From Streptomyces sp. S465 (GTDB taxonomy: Bacteria > Actinomycetota > Actinomycetes > Streptomycetales > Streptomycetaceae): a stretch of 64,000 bases of DNA. Position 1 is the stretch's first letter. Each line of letters starts with the position of its first letter. The position numbers and the translations under genes are program-made. The DNA lies in the NCBI RefSeq assembly GCF_026898115.1, contig NZ_CP114036.1:9294001-9358000 (forward strand), read 5' to 3'. This document shows positions 26,723 to 34,823 of the stretch, piece after piece. The notes under the pieces were generated by a model. That model was not told where the DNA came from. It did not search any database and worked only from the letters and a program-made list of their open reading frames with translations.

Positions 26723-27445
26723 ATGCGCTTCACTTCTGAACAGCGTCTCGACGACGGCGTCCTCGAGCGCGAATTCACCCTCGGCGAGATCCCCGGCACC
26801 CTGTGGACGCCTGGGCCCGCACCTGCCCCGCTGATCCTGATCGGCCACAACGGCGGTCTGCACAAGCGGGAATCGCGGCTGGTGGCCCGTGCCCGGCACT
26901 CCGCGGCGGAGTACGGCTACGCGGTGGCCGCCATCGACCACCCCGGGCACGGTGGCCGGCCCCGTTCCGCCGTCGATGAGCAGGCCCGCGCCGACCTGCG
27001 CCGGGCGATGGCGGCCGGCGAGCCGGTCGACGAGATCTTCGAGTCCTTCATCGGCCCGCTGGTCGAAAAGGCGGTCCCGGAATGGCGGACCACTCTGGAC
27101 GCCCTCCTCGCGCTGCCCGAGATCGGCGGCCCGGTCGGGTACTCGGGGATGACCGCCATCGGCATTCGGCTGGCGGTGGCCGAACCGCGCATCGCGGCCG
27201 CCGGTTTCTTCGCCGGGGGTTACGTGCCCCGCGCCCAGCGCGAGGAGGCCCGGCAGGTCACCATTCCGCTGCTGTTCTTGCTGCAGTGGGACGACGAAGG
27301 GAACGACCGGCAGTCGGCCCTGGACCTGTTCGACGCCTTCGGCACCAAGGAGAAGACGCTGCACGCCAATATGGGCGGGCACGCCGGCACCCCGTGGTTC
27401 GAAGTGGACGACGGGGACCGGTTCTTCGGCCGGCACCTGCGGTGA
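26723..27445 (+). CDS. Alpha/beta hydrolase (dienelactone-hydrolase-like)
   Basis: 240 residues from ATG 26723 with GAAAGG upstream. PLILIGHNGGLHKRE supplies the oxyanion strand, AAIDHPGHGGRPRS the cap region and GPVGYSGMTAIGIRLA the nucleophile serine. LLQWDDEGNDRQSALDLFDA carries a candidate acid and NMGGHAGTP the histidine. The order matches the DLH/peptidase-S9-like branch of the fold. It follows the alcohol dehydrogenase on the same strand after 355 bases, but operon membership is not shown. Substrate unknown. Confidence 0.83.
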   Translation: MRFTSEQRLDDGVLEREFTLGEIPGTLWTPGPAPAPLILIGHNGGLHKRESRLVARARHSAAEYGYAVAAIDHPGHGGRPRSAVDEQARADLRRAMAAGEPVDEIFESFIGPLVEKAVPEWRTTLDALLALPEIGGPVGYSGMTAIGIRLAVAEPRIAAAGFFAGGYVPRAQREEARQVTIPLLFLLQWDDEGNDRQSALDLFDAFGTKEKTLHANMGGHAGTPWFEVDDGDRFFGRHLR

Positions 27446-27494
27446 GACCGGGCCGTCAGGCCGGCCGCAGACGGTAGGTGGTGTCGGCCAGGAT

Positions 27495-27535
27495 GCCGCC
27501 ATCGAGGACAGCTCCCGGCCCTCCTCGATGGCGGC
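27495..27535. repeat. Perfect 14-bp inverted repeat after hydrolase gene
   Basis: GCCGCCATCGAGGA (27495-27508) and its exact complement (27522-27535) enclose a 13-base loop, 50 bases after the hydrolase stop. It could terminate that transcript or be a scar at the edge of the degenerate region that follows. The rest of 27446-27746 shows only scrap, including a possible nucleotide-binding motif ALGGTGK in one frame. Confidence 0.5.
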
Positions 27536-27746
27536 GGCCGGCAGATGCGCAACCGCCCCGATCGCGGCGGTACCGGCCCTCGGCGGTACCGGCAAGCAGG
27601 CCCCGGTCACCGGCGAAGACACAGCAACTCCAGCCCTCCGGCTGCACGATGTCCTCGACGACGCGACACGGCCTCAGCCACTCCGGACGGCGCCTTCGGG
27701 CTTGGCAAGGCGCGTGCGGGACCCCACCGCCCGACCGGAGATACGC

Positions 27747-27836
27747 ATGAACGCCAGAACCGCTCGTGTGACCGGCGGCGCCCGCGGAGTGGGCGCCGCC
27801 ACCACCCAGCGCCCTTCGCGCACCGGGAACCGATGA
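27747..27836 (+). pseudogene. SDR N-terminal remnant
   Basis: The 29-codon frame MNARTARVTGGARGVGAATT plus QRPSRTGNR is the first beta-alpha unit of a short-chain dehydrogenase (TGGARGVG), then stops. It has no catalytic part, so the rest of the gene has been deleted. It marks the left side of a run of decayed genes. Confidence 0.6.
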
Positions 27837-27870
27837 CCGGCGGTTGCGGGATGCGGGTGCGACGGCCTGA

Positions 27871-28430
27871 TCAGGGCGTGGGGGCGGGGCCGGGCGGCAG
27901 GTGGACCGTCATGATCAGGTGGCAGGTCTCGTCACCCGCCCCGCGGTAGGTGTGGGGGCGTCGCCGTCGAAGGTGGCGGTCTGGCCGGCCTCGACGGGGT
28001 GCTCCGCGCCGTCGACGACGAGGGCCATCCGCCCCGAGGTGACACTGACGGTCTCGATGACTCCGGCCTGGTGGGGGTGGCTGGCGTACTCCTCGCCGGG
28101 CTCCAGCCGCCAGCGCCACACCTCGACCGGGGCCGGCCCCGAAGCCCTCAGCATGAGCCGGGCCTCACTGCCCCGCTCTCCCGCCCACAGCGGCATCACG
28201 GCATCGGCGGACACCACGCGGACACGACCCTCGGTCGGCCCCTCCATCAGGGCGGACACCGAGATGCCGAGCGTGTCGGCCAGCCGGACCAGAGTGGCGA
28301 AGTTCGGATTCCCCTGGGCCTTCTCCAGCCCGACCAGGGCCCCTTTGCTGACCTTGGCGCGGCGGCCGAGCTCGTCCAGGGACAGGCCCGCGCGGGCCCG
28401 GGCCGTCCTGACAGCATCTCCTTGGGATAG
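27871..28430 (-). pseudogene. XRE-family regulator with cupin domain, 5' truncated and frameshifted
   Basis: The frame reads DAVRTARARAGLSLDELGRR, AKVSKGALVGLEKAQGNPNF and TLVRLADTLGISVSALMEGP (XRE HTH). A cupin core follows: VEVWRWRLEPGEEYASHPHQ, GVIETVSVTSGRMALVVDG. Near 27960 the frame shifts: the natural C-terminus HTYRGAGDETCHLIMTVHLP continues in another frame to the stop at 27871. The 5' end has no start codon of its own and is fused in place to the MFS fragment. Such XRE-cupin proteins control amino-acid or small-molecule catabolism. Probably non-functional. Confidence 0.75.
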
Positions 28431-29030
28431 CGCCGCCAGGCTTCCACGAACCGGGTGCGGGCCAGCCGCTCGCACCATGTACCGCTGCGGTCCCGGGGGA
28501 CGATGGCGCCGTTCTCCTTGAACTCGGCGGTCTCGTCGAGGGACGTGCGCACCCACAGCCCGAACAGCGTGAGCACCGCGCTGAGCAGGAACGGGATGCG
28601 CCAGCCCCAGGCCAGGAACGCGTCCTCGCTCAGCAGCCCGGTACAGAGCGCGAAGACGCCCGTGGACAGCAGCGTTCCGGTGCCTGTGCCGATCGCGGGC
28701 AGCGAGGTGAGCAGCCCGCGCCACTTCGGCGGCGCGTTCTCGAACAGGATGATCAGCGTCCCGGTCTTCTCGCCGCCCGCCGCGAACCCCTGCACGAACC
28801 GCAGCAGGGTCAGGAGCAGCGGTGCGGCCACGCCTATCCGCGCGTACGTCGGCAGCAGCCCGATGGCGGTGGTGGCGAGGCCCATCAGGAGCAGCGTCGC
28901 CACGAGAACCTTCTTAAGGCCCTGCGTGTCGCCCTTCTCGCCGAAGTAGGCGCCGCCGAGCGGCCGCGCGAGGAAGCCGATGGCGAAGCTGCCGTAGGCG
29001 AGGATCGTGCCGACGAGCGGATCGCTGTCG
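28431..29030 (-). pseudogene. MFS transporter fragment (MHS type), both ends missing
   Basis: The minus strand encodes SDPLVGTILAYGSFAIGFLA followed by RPLGGAYFGEKGD, LLRFVQGFAAGGEKTGTL, FLAWGWRIPFLLSAVLTL and FGLWVRTSLDETAEF. These are the first six transmembrane helices of a metabolite:H+ symporter. The first 50 or so residues and the whole C-terminal half are gone. Its 3' side runs directly into the XRE remnant and its 5' side abuts the CoA-transferase fragment at 29031-29035. Confidence 0.78.
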
Positions 29031-29034
29031 GGGC

Positions 29035-29256
29035 CTGGAGCAGCTGGCGGCCCGCGGCTTTGTCCACCGCCTCACCTTCCCCGACGGCCGCGACCGGCCT
29101 CTGGAGGTTCTGGGCAGCGCGATCCAGGTGGACGGCGAACCGGTCGGCCCGGCCGGCCCGCCCCCGCTGCTCGGCGAACACACCGACACGGTCCTGGCCG
29201 AACTCGGTTACGGAGAGCGGGAGATCGAGGAACTGCGCGCGAACGGAGCGATGTGA
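29035..29256 (+). pseudogene. CaiB/BaiF CoA-transferase C-terminal fragment
   Basis: The last 73 codons read LEQLAARGFVHRLTFPDG, then GEPVGPAGPPPLLGEHTDTV and LAELGYGEREIEELRANGAM, the standard C-terminus of class III CoA-transferases. No upstream part exists. Its stop codon overlaps the ATG of the citryl-CoA lyase remnant (TGATG), so the two were translationally coupled. The junction at 29031-29035 with a minus-strand MFS fragment indicates a deletion through a former divergent gap. Confidence 0.72.
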
Positions 29257-29992
29257 TGACGGAAGGTCCCGTACGTACCGAGGCGGCGCTGATCGAGCAG
29301 GACCGGGTCACCGACTGGTGGTCCACGGCCGTGAGCCGCGTCCGCCCCGGCGAGATCCTGCTCCGCGGCTACCCGGTGGAACAGCTCATCGGCCACGTCA
29401 CCTTCGCCGAACAGATCTGGCTGATGCTACGCGGCGAACTGCCAACTCCCGTACAGGGCAAGCTCCTCGAGGCCGCCCTTGTCTCCGCCGTCGACCACGG
29501 CCCGCAGGCGCCGTCCATCGCCGCCGCGCGGATGGCCGCCACCTGCGGGGTGGGCCTCAACAGCGCGGTCGCCACCGGCGCGGGGCTGCTCGGCGACACG
29601 CATGGTGGGGCGGGCCAGCAGTGCATGGAGATTCTGGAGGGCATCGTCGCGGGCGCCGAACCGCGTGCCGTGGTCGCGGAGTGCAGGAACGCAAGGCGTA
29701 CGTCCCCGGCTTCGGACACCGCTTCCACCCGCACGACCCGCGCCGCGATCCGCTGCTCGCGCTGGTGAGGGAGGCGGTGGAGGCGGGGGGAGGTGCCGGG
29801 CCGTGCGCTGGCCGCCGGCCTCGCGCTGGAGGCGGCGCTGGCGGAGGGCCGCGCCCGCCCGGTCCCGATGAACATCGACGGGGCGACCGCCATCGTCTAC
29901 GCCGAACTCGGCTTCCCCGCCGAACTGGGGCATGGCCTCTTCATCCTCTCCCGCAGCGTCGGCATCCTCGCCCACGCCTGGGAACGAGGTTG
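29256..29992 (+). pseudogene. Citryl-CoA lyase / citrate-synthase-family gene, frameshifted and truncated
   Basis: From ATG 29256 the first 140 codons are intact: ILLRGYPVEQLIGHVTFAEQ, AAARMAATCGVGLNSAVATG, LLGDTHGGAGQQCMEILEGI. Near 29685 the frame shifts to YVPGFGHRFHPHDPRRDPLL, and near 29785 again to PMNIDGATAIVYAELGFPAE and LGHGLFILSRSVGILAHAWE. After that the family sequence ends abruptly. These blocks belong to the small citryl/citramalyl-CoA lyase branch of citrate synthases. With the CoA-transferase it suggests a lost dicarboxylate pathway. Confidence 0.78.
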
Positions 29993-30050
29993 CCCACCTG
30001 ACAGACCAGGTCCGGCGCATACCTGCGGGCCGCGAGCGGACCAGGTGCTG

Positions 30051-30455
30051 TCAGCGGCCGGGGACGGGCAGGAGGCCCTCGGCGTACTGAGCGCGTCCGA
30101 AGCCGAACGACCAGTCCTGGGGCCCGTTCTCGAAGATGGAGACGAAGACGTCCTCGCCGCCGATACCGAGGGGCTCCAACCGTTCGGCAACGGTCCGGAA
30201 GACGCGTTGCTTGACCTCGGTCGTGCGCCCTTCCTGAGTGAAGATCTGGATCATCACGAGCCGCTCGCCGCGCTCGAAGCCGAGGCCGGCGTCGAGGGCG
30301 ATGACATGGTCGGCGTCGTGCTCGGTGAGGATCTGGAATCTGTCCCGCTCGGGGATGCCCAGCACATCCACCAGGGCACGGTGTGTCGCGTCGGCGATCG
30401 CCCGCAGCTCGTCGGTGCGTCGCCCGCGGATGAGATCGATGCGTACCAAAGGCAT
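30051..30455 (-). CDS. Tautomerase family protein
   Basis: 134 residues starting MPLVRIDLIRGRRTDELRAI: the proline after the initiator Met is the catalytic base of 4-oxalocrotonate tautomerases. ALVDVLGIPERDRFQILTEH and RLVMIQIFTQEGRTTEVKQR with GIGGEDVFVSIFENGPQDWS show the two beta-alpha-beta repeats of a fused, double-length member. Such enzymes isomerise enol/keto acids in aromatic degradation or dehalogenation. It stands alone at the right edge of the decayed region. Substrate unknown. Confidence 0.85.
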   Translation of the reverse strand: MPLVRIDLIRGRRTDELRAIADATHRALVDVLGIPERDRFQILTEHDADHVIALDAGLGFERGERLVMIQIFTQEGRTTEVKQRVFRTVAERLEPLGIGGEDVFVSIFENGPQDWSFGFGRAQYAEGLLPVPGR

Positions 30456-30519
30456 GAGTGTGGCTCCTTTCCGCCGGGTCGCACTTCGACGCTAGTGACC
30501 GCCTGGCCTGGACGGAAAT

Positions 30520-30608
30520 GCCTGTCGCGCGCAGTCCATGCGCGTGGGACATGGATGCAGGTGCGAGATCCGGATCGCATCGAGCTCATCCCGCTCGACA
30601 CCAGATAG
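30520..30608 (+). pseudogene. VOC (glyoxalase-fold) C-terminal scrap
   Basis: One frame reads HARGTWMQVRDPDRIELIPL then DTR and stop. RDPDxxxIELIPL is the usual last strand of glyoxalase/VOC proteins, where the glutamate is a metal ligand. Nothing upstream fits, so this is at most a remnant. The following 340 bases up to the xylanase promoter show no gene. Confidence 0.35.
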
Positions 30609-30953
30609 CCGGAGCATGGATTGTCCACGCTCGGGTACGGCGTCGCGCAGCCCAGGACCGTGAGGTGAAGAAGCTATTCGCCCATCCCAAGTTCCTGAAA
30701 CACCCGATCCACAAGTCTGGACGATTACTCCACGGGCTTGGCTACCTGGTCGTACGTGACGGGCAGACAGGACAGGGGCCAGACGTCCCGCACCCATGTG
30801 TGGACGGTCCTCGACGGGGTCGCCCTCGACATCACCGGGTTCGCAAGCTGGCAGTGGTAGCAGCGCGGGCCGGCCGGCTGGAGCGAGGACCCGGCAACGG
30901 ACGAAGTCGCCCGGGAGGTGCCGTCCCGCTTCGCGGGGCGCTCGCGAGGGCTA

Positions 30954-30981
30954 TTGACACTTCGGATTCCGTCACCAGAAT
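30954..30981 (+). promoter_or_regulatory. Promoter of the GH30 xylanase gene
   Basis: TTGACA (30954-30959), 16-base spacer, CAGAAT (30976-30981). The transcript would start near 30988, about 13 bases before the CebR-type box, giving an untranslated leader of roughly 105 bases. Confidence 0.6.
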
Positions 30982-31000
30982 CATGCGGTGGTGTGACCCA

Positions 31001-31014
31001 TGGGAGCGCTCCCA
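31001..31014. promoter_or_regulatory. CebR-type LacI operator
   Basis: TGGGAGCGCTCCCA is a perfect 14-bp palindrome identical to the published consensus for CebR, the LacI-family repressor of cellulose/cello-oligosaccharide genes in Streptomyces. It lies just downstream of the predicted transcript start of the xylanase gene, a position suited to repression. No cebR gene is in the window, so the regulator would act in trans. Confidence 0.75.
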
Positions 31015-31094
31015 ACACAGAGTCTTCCGACGCTGACCGACGAGATGAGGACCAGCCCAGTGCGGAACAACACCAACACGCAGGAGGAAAATCG

Positions 31095-32396
31095 ATGATG
31101 CCGAGTCGGAACGAATCCATGGGCCCAGGGCGAGAACTCCCGAGCCGGAGGTCTGTTCTGGCCACGATGGGTGCCCTACCGGTCCTCGTGTCCGCGACGC
31201 CGGCCGCGGGAGCATCCGCGGCGGTGGCTGCCGGCGTGACGATCAACCCGGCGGCGGAGCGGCAGACCATCCGGGGCTTCGGCGGCATGAATCACACGCT
31301 CTGGGTCAATGACCTCACACCTGCCCAGAGGGATGCGGCATTCGGCAACGGCGAGGGACAGCTCGGGTTCTCCGTATTGAGAATCCCCGTACACGAGAAC
31401 CCGGCGGACTGGAGCCGCGAGGTGGCGACGGCGAAGCGCGCGATCGAGTACGGGGCGACCGTCATCGCGTCACCCTGGAATCCTCCCGCTCACATGGTGG
31501 AGACCTTCGTCCACGGCAATCAGACCAACGCGAGACGGCTCCGGTACGACATGTATGGCGCCTATGCGCGGCACCTGGACGACTTCTCCAGGTTCATGGC
31601 GGACAACGGTGTGAACCTGTACGCGATCTCGGTGCAGAACGAACCCGATTACGCGCAGGACTGGACGTGGTGGACTCCGGACGAGATGATCCGGTTCCTG
31701 CGGGAGAACGCCGGCTCGATCGGCACCAAGATCATTGCGCCGGAGTCCTTCCAGTATGTGAAGAGCCTCTCCGATCCGATTCTCAACGACGCGGGAGCCC
31801 TCGCCAACCTGGACATTCTCGGAACTCATCTCTACGGCACGCCGTACCAGAACTTTCCCTACCCCCTCTTCAAGGAAAAGGGCCGGGGGAAAGAACTCTG
31901 GATGACCGAGGTCTACTACCCCAACAGCACCGACTCGGCGGACCTCTGGCCCCAAGCGCTCGACGTGGGGGAGCACATCCACCGCGCCATGGTGGATGCC
32001 GAGTTCCAGGCATACGTGTGGTGGTACATCCGGCGTAGCTACGGCCCGATGAGGGAAGACGGGCGGATCAGCAAGCGCGGCGCCAATATGGCGCACTTCT
32101 CGAAGTTCGTCCGTCCAGGGTATGTACGGATAGACGCGACTTCGAATCCCCAGGCGAACCTTTACGTCTCGGCGTACAAGGGCGGTAACTCGAAGGTGGT
32201 CATCGTCGCCATCAACAAGGGGACCTCGCCGGTGAGTCAGCCGTTCACCCTGGTGGGGAACGCTTCGTCCAGCGTGTCGTCCTGGTTGACGGACGCGAGC
32301 AGGAACCTCGCGCCCGGGGGTGCGATCCACGTGTCGAACGGCTCCTTCACGGGCGAGCTTCCCGCTCGAAGCGTGACGACCTTCGTGACGGGGTGA
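31095..32396 (+). CDS. xynC: Glucuronoxylanase, glycoside hydrolase family 30 subfamily 8, Tat-secreted
   Basis: 433 residues from ATG 31095 (AGGAGG 7 bases upstream). A twin-arginine signal (PSRRSVLATMGALPVLV, arginines 18-19) ends near ASA at 40-42. The catalytic domain shows SPWNPPAHMVE, acid/base E183 in SVQNEPDY, nucleophile E272 in WMTEVYYPN, and YVWWYIRRSYGPMREDGRIS. The arginines there match the glucuronate-binding region of Bacillus subtilis XynC. The C-terminal side beta-domain (NLYVSAYKGGNSKVVIVAIN, ARSVTTFVTG) is complete. The family cuts xylan next to 4-O-methyl-glucuronic acid branches. Regulation is probably by a CebR-like repressor. A weak hairpin at 32464-32478 may end the transcript. 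Confidence 0.93.
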   Translation: MMPSRNESMGPGRELPSRRSVLATMGALPVLVSATPAAGASAAVAAGVTINPAAERQTIRGFGGMNHTLWVNDLTPAQRDAAFGNGEGQLGFSVLRIPVHENPADWSREVATAKRAIEYGATVIASPWNPPAHMVETFVHGNQTNARRLRYDMYGAYARHLDDFSRFMADNGVNLYAISVQNEPDYAQDWTWWTPDEMIRFLRENAGSIGTKIIAPESFQYVKSLSDPILNDAGALANLDILGTHLYGTPYQNFPYPLFKEKGRGKELWMTEVYYPNSTDSADLWPQALDVGEHIHRAMVDAEFQAYVWWYIRRSYGPMREDGRISKRGANMAHFSKFVRPGYVRIDATSNPQANLYVSAYKGGNSKVVIVAINKGTSPVSQPFTLVGNASSSVSSWLTDASRNLAPGGAIHVSNGSFTGELPARSVTTFVTG

Positions 32397-32481
32397 GGAA
32401 AGCCGCCGTCATGCGTCATTCCGCGAGGCTTGTGCGATGGCCTGCCGGGGCGGGTGTAGGCCCGCTCGGCGGCCGAGCCGG

Positions 32482-32600
32482 CCGCACGTCCGTCGTGCCC
32501 TACGTTTCTTCGGCGGTGTCCCGCGACGCCTGGCCCGGACGACTCGCACACCGGGGTGGGCAAGCCGGATCTCCACGACCCGCCCGGACATCCACGCCAA
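32482..32600 (+). pseudogene. IS21-type IstA transposase scrap
   Basis: One frame gives VRRALRFFGGVPRR and a shifted frame PDDSHTGVGKPDLHDPPG. Together they resemble the IstA integrase block ALxFFGGVPxxLVPDNLxTGVxKPDLYDP as I remember it. Only about 40 codons remain, with a frameshift, so it is a relic between the xylanase and permease genes. Confidence 0.4.
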
Positions 32601-32762
32601 GGTCGGCACCGATCCGGCAGGCCCGTCGGGCGGGCGGATCCGAGGTCGGGCCGCCGGATGGGGGCCGTCAGGCCGGTGGGTGAGTTCGTGAAGTGGTTTC
32701 GTGAGGTCTTCGGCGCCACCGATTCACCGGAGGGTATTGCAATCCATTCAGGGAAGAGGAAC

Positions 32763-32782
32763 CCTGCATAGACATATGCAGG
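32763..32782. promoter_or_regulatory. Perfect 8-4-8 palindrome upstream of permease
   Basis: CCTGCATA-gaca-TATGCAGG lies 66 bases before the permease start. The form and position suggest an operator. No regulator gene is adjacent; the Lrp protein at 34824 is the nearest candidate. The rest of 32601-32847 shows nothing. Confidence 0.45.
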
Positions 32783-32847
32783 CGGTGGTGCGGCCCCGAG
32801 CTCTGGCGTGCCCGACCCCGCCGAGGAACGGCAGGACGGAGCACGTG

Positions 32848-34263
32848 GTGGCACAGGCCATGGTCGAACGGCGTTCCATCGACGTCATCCCCGACGAGGA
32901 GCGCCATGGCACGGCGTTCTCTCAGTTCACCCTCTGGCTCGGGGCCAACCTCCAGATCACCACGGTCGTCACCGGCGCGCTTGCCGTCGTCTTCGGCGGT
33001 GACGTGGTCTGGTCCGTGGTGGGGCTGCTCGTCGGCAATCTGCTGGGCGGCGCGGTCATGGCCCTGCACTCGGCGCAGGGCCCCCGGCTGGGGCTGCCGC
33101 AGATGATCTCCTCGCGGGCGCAGTTCGGGGTGCGCGGGGCGGTCGTACCGCTGGTCCTGGTGGTCGTGATGTACATCGGGTTCTTCGCCAGCGGTTCGGT
33201 GCTCGCCGGCCAGGCGGTCGGCAAGCTGACCCACCTCGGCCCGGTGCCCGGCATCATCGGCTTCGCCCTGGTGACCGGTGTCATGGCGACCGTGGGCTAC
33301 CGGGTGGTCCACGCCCTGGGCCGGGTGGCCAGCGTGGTGTGCGCGCTGGCCTTCGTCTACCTGGGTGTGCGCCTGATGGAGCGAGCGGACCTCGCACACC
33401 TCGCACACCAGCACCACTTCGCGCTGCCGATGTTCCTGCTGGCCATGTCCTTGTCGGCGTCGTGGCAGCTGGCGTTCGGGCCGTACGTGGCGGACTACTC
33501 GCGCTATCTGCCGCGCACCACGTCCGCACGGGCCACGTTCGGCTGGACTCTGGCCGGCACGGTGCTGGGTGCCGGGTGGTCGATGAGCTTCGGCGTGCTG
33601 GTCGCGGCCACCGCCGGCACGGCCTTCGTGGACGACCAGGTCGGCTACGTGGTGGGCCTGGGCGGGACCGGTCTGGTGGCGTCCTTCCTGTACTTCGTCA
33701 TCGCGCTGGGCAAGCTGACGGTGAACGTGCTCAACACCTACGGCGGATTCATGTCCCTCGTGACCAGCGTCAGCGGATTCCGCGGCCGGCGGGTGCTGTC
33801 GCAGCGCGGTCGTACCGCCTACATCCTGGGCATCATGGTCGCGGGCACCGCCGTGGCGCTCGCGGGGCGCACGTCGTTCCTCGACTCCTTCGCCGACTTC
33901 CTGCTGTTCCTGCTGACGTTCTTCACCCCGTGGTCGGCGATCAACCTGGTGGACTACTACCTGCTCTCCAAGGAGCGGTACGACCTGCCGGCCCTGAGCG
34001 ATCCCAACGGCCGTTACGGCGGCTGGCGCTGGGACGCACTGCTGGTCTACGGCGTCGGTCTCGCCGCCCAGTTCCCGTTCCTGTCCACCAGCTTCTACAC
34101 CGGCCCCCTGGTGACTCCGCTCGGCGGTGCCGACATCTCGTGGATCGTCGGTCTGATCGTTCCGGCCGTGCTCTACGCGGCCCTGGGCTCCCGCCGTGCC
34201 CGGACCGCACCGCCTTCCCCCACGACCGCCGACGCGTCCCGCACCGCCTCGCGCGCTGGTTGA
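32848..34263 (+). CDS. NCS1-family cytosine/purine/hydantoin permease
   Basis: 471 residues from GTG 32848 (GGAG 6 bases upstream; GTG 32845 and ATG 32860 are alternatives). About 12 transmembrane helices are visible. Family marks are FTLWLGANLQITTVVTGALA, QGPRLGLPQMISSRAQFGVR, ASWQLAFGPYVADYSRYLP and FFTPWSAINLVDYYLLSKERY. NCS1 transporters import nucleobases, allantoin, hydantoins or thiamine with H+ or Na+. A hydantoin or cyclic-imide substrate would fit the NodB-fold hydrolase downstream, but this is only context. It is a single-gene unit with a palindrome in its upstream region. Confidence 0.88.
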   Translation: MAQAMVERRSIDVIPDEERHGTAFSQFTLWLGANLQITTVVTGALAVVFGGDVVWSVVGLLVGNLLGGAVMALHSAQGPRLGLPQMISSRAQFGVRGAVVPLVLVVVMYIGFFASGSVLAGQAVGKLTHLGPVPGIIGFALVTGVMATVGYRVVHALGRVASVVCALAFVYLGVRLMERADLAHLAHQHHFALPMFLLAMSLSASWQLAFGPYVADYSRYLPRTTSARATFGWTLAGTVLGAGWSMSFGVLVAATAGTAFVDDQVGYVVGLGGTGLVASFLYFVIALGKLTVNVLNTYGGFMSLVTSVSGFRGRRVLSQRGRTAYILGIMVAGTAVALAGRTSFLDSFADFLLFLLTFFTPWSAINLVDYYLLSKERYDLPALSDPNGRYGGWRWDALLVYGVGLAAQFPFLSTSFYTGPLVTPLGGADISWIVGLIVPAVLYAALGSRRARTAPPSPTTADASRTASRAG

Positions 34264-34780
34264 AGTGATCCGTCGCCCGAGACCACCCGGCGCCCCTGCG
34301 GACGCATGCGGGAGGGTGAGGGGCTCCCTCCGGGAGACTCGGCCAGGGCCTGCCCGGCGGGCCTTCCAGCGGAGGCCCCGCCCCGATTCGTCCGCGCCCG
34401 GCCCGCCTTGCGGGCACGGGCGGCGTGCTGGTCAGCGGTCCCGCCATGACGGTGACGGAATCCGGCACGACACGGCACGGCACGCCCGCCACCACCGTCG
34501 GTGCGCACGGCAGCCGCCTGCCATACCTGCCCGTGCCGTTCCGCGGGTGTGGCTCCCGCAGCGGGTGACGTCGGCGGTCATGCCGTACGGGACCTCGGAG
34601 AAGAACGGACAGCGGCCCAGGTCATGGCCGAGCGGGGCACTGGTGAACTCTTCTGGCGACGGACATGGGGAAATCCTTCATGCGCTGTCCATCCGCGGGA
34701 AAGGTCCGGAGCAGCGCTTTTATTGCCGCCCTGAGTTCCAGCTGCTCGATCACACCTCGCTGACCAGCAATAATGCAGGA
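34264..34780. other. Gap between permease and Lrp gene
   Basis: About 520 bases. A GGAGGG/CCCTCC hairpin just after the permease (about 34310-34335) may be a terminator. The rest has no protein-like frame. Confidence 0.4.
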
Positions 34781-34817
34781 TTCCGCCATTGACTGGCGGA
34801 AAATCGCTGGTTAGCTT
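34781..34817 (+). promoter_or_regulatory. Promoter with overlapping palindromic operator (Lrp gene)
   Basis: TTCCGCCA-ttgac-TGGCGGAA (34781-34801) is a perfect 8-5-8 palindrome whose centre is the -35 box TTGACT (34789-34794). After 17 bases comes -10 TAGCTT (34812-34817), and ATG 34824 follows 6 bases later. The transcript should be leaderless and autorepressed by occlusion of the -35. Confidence 0.65.
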
Positions 34818-34823
34818 CGGTGC

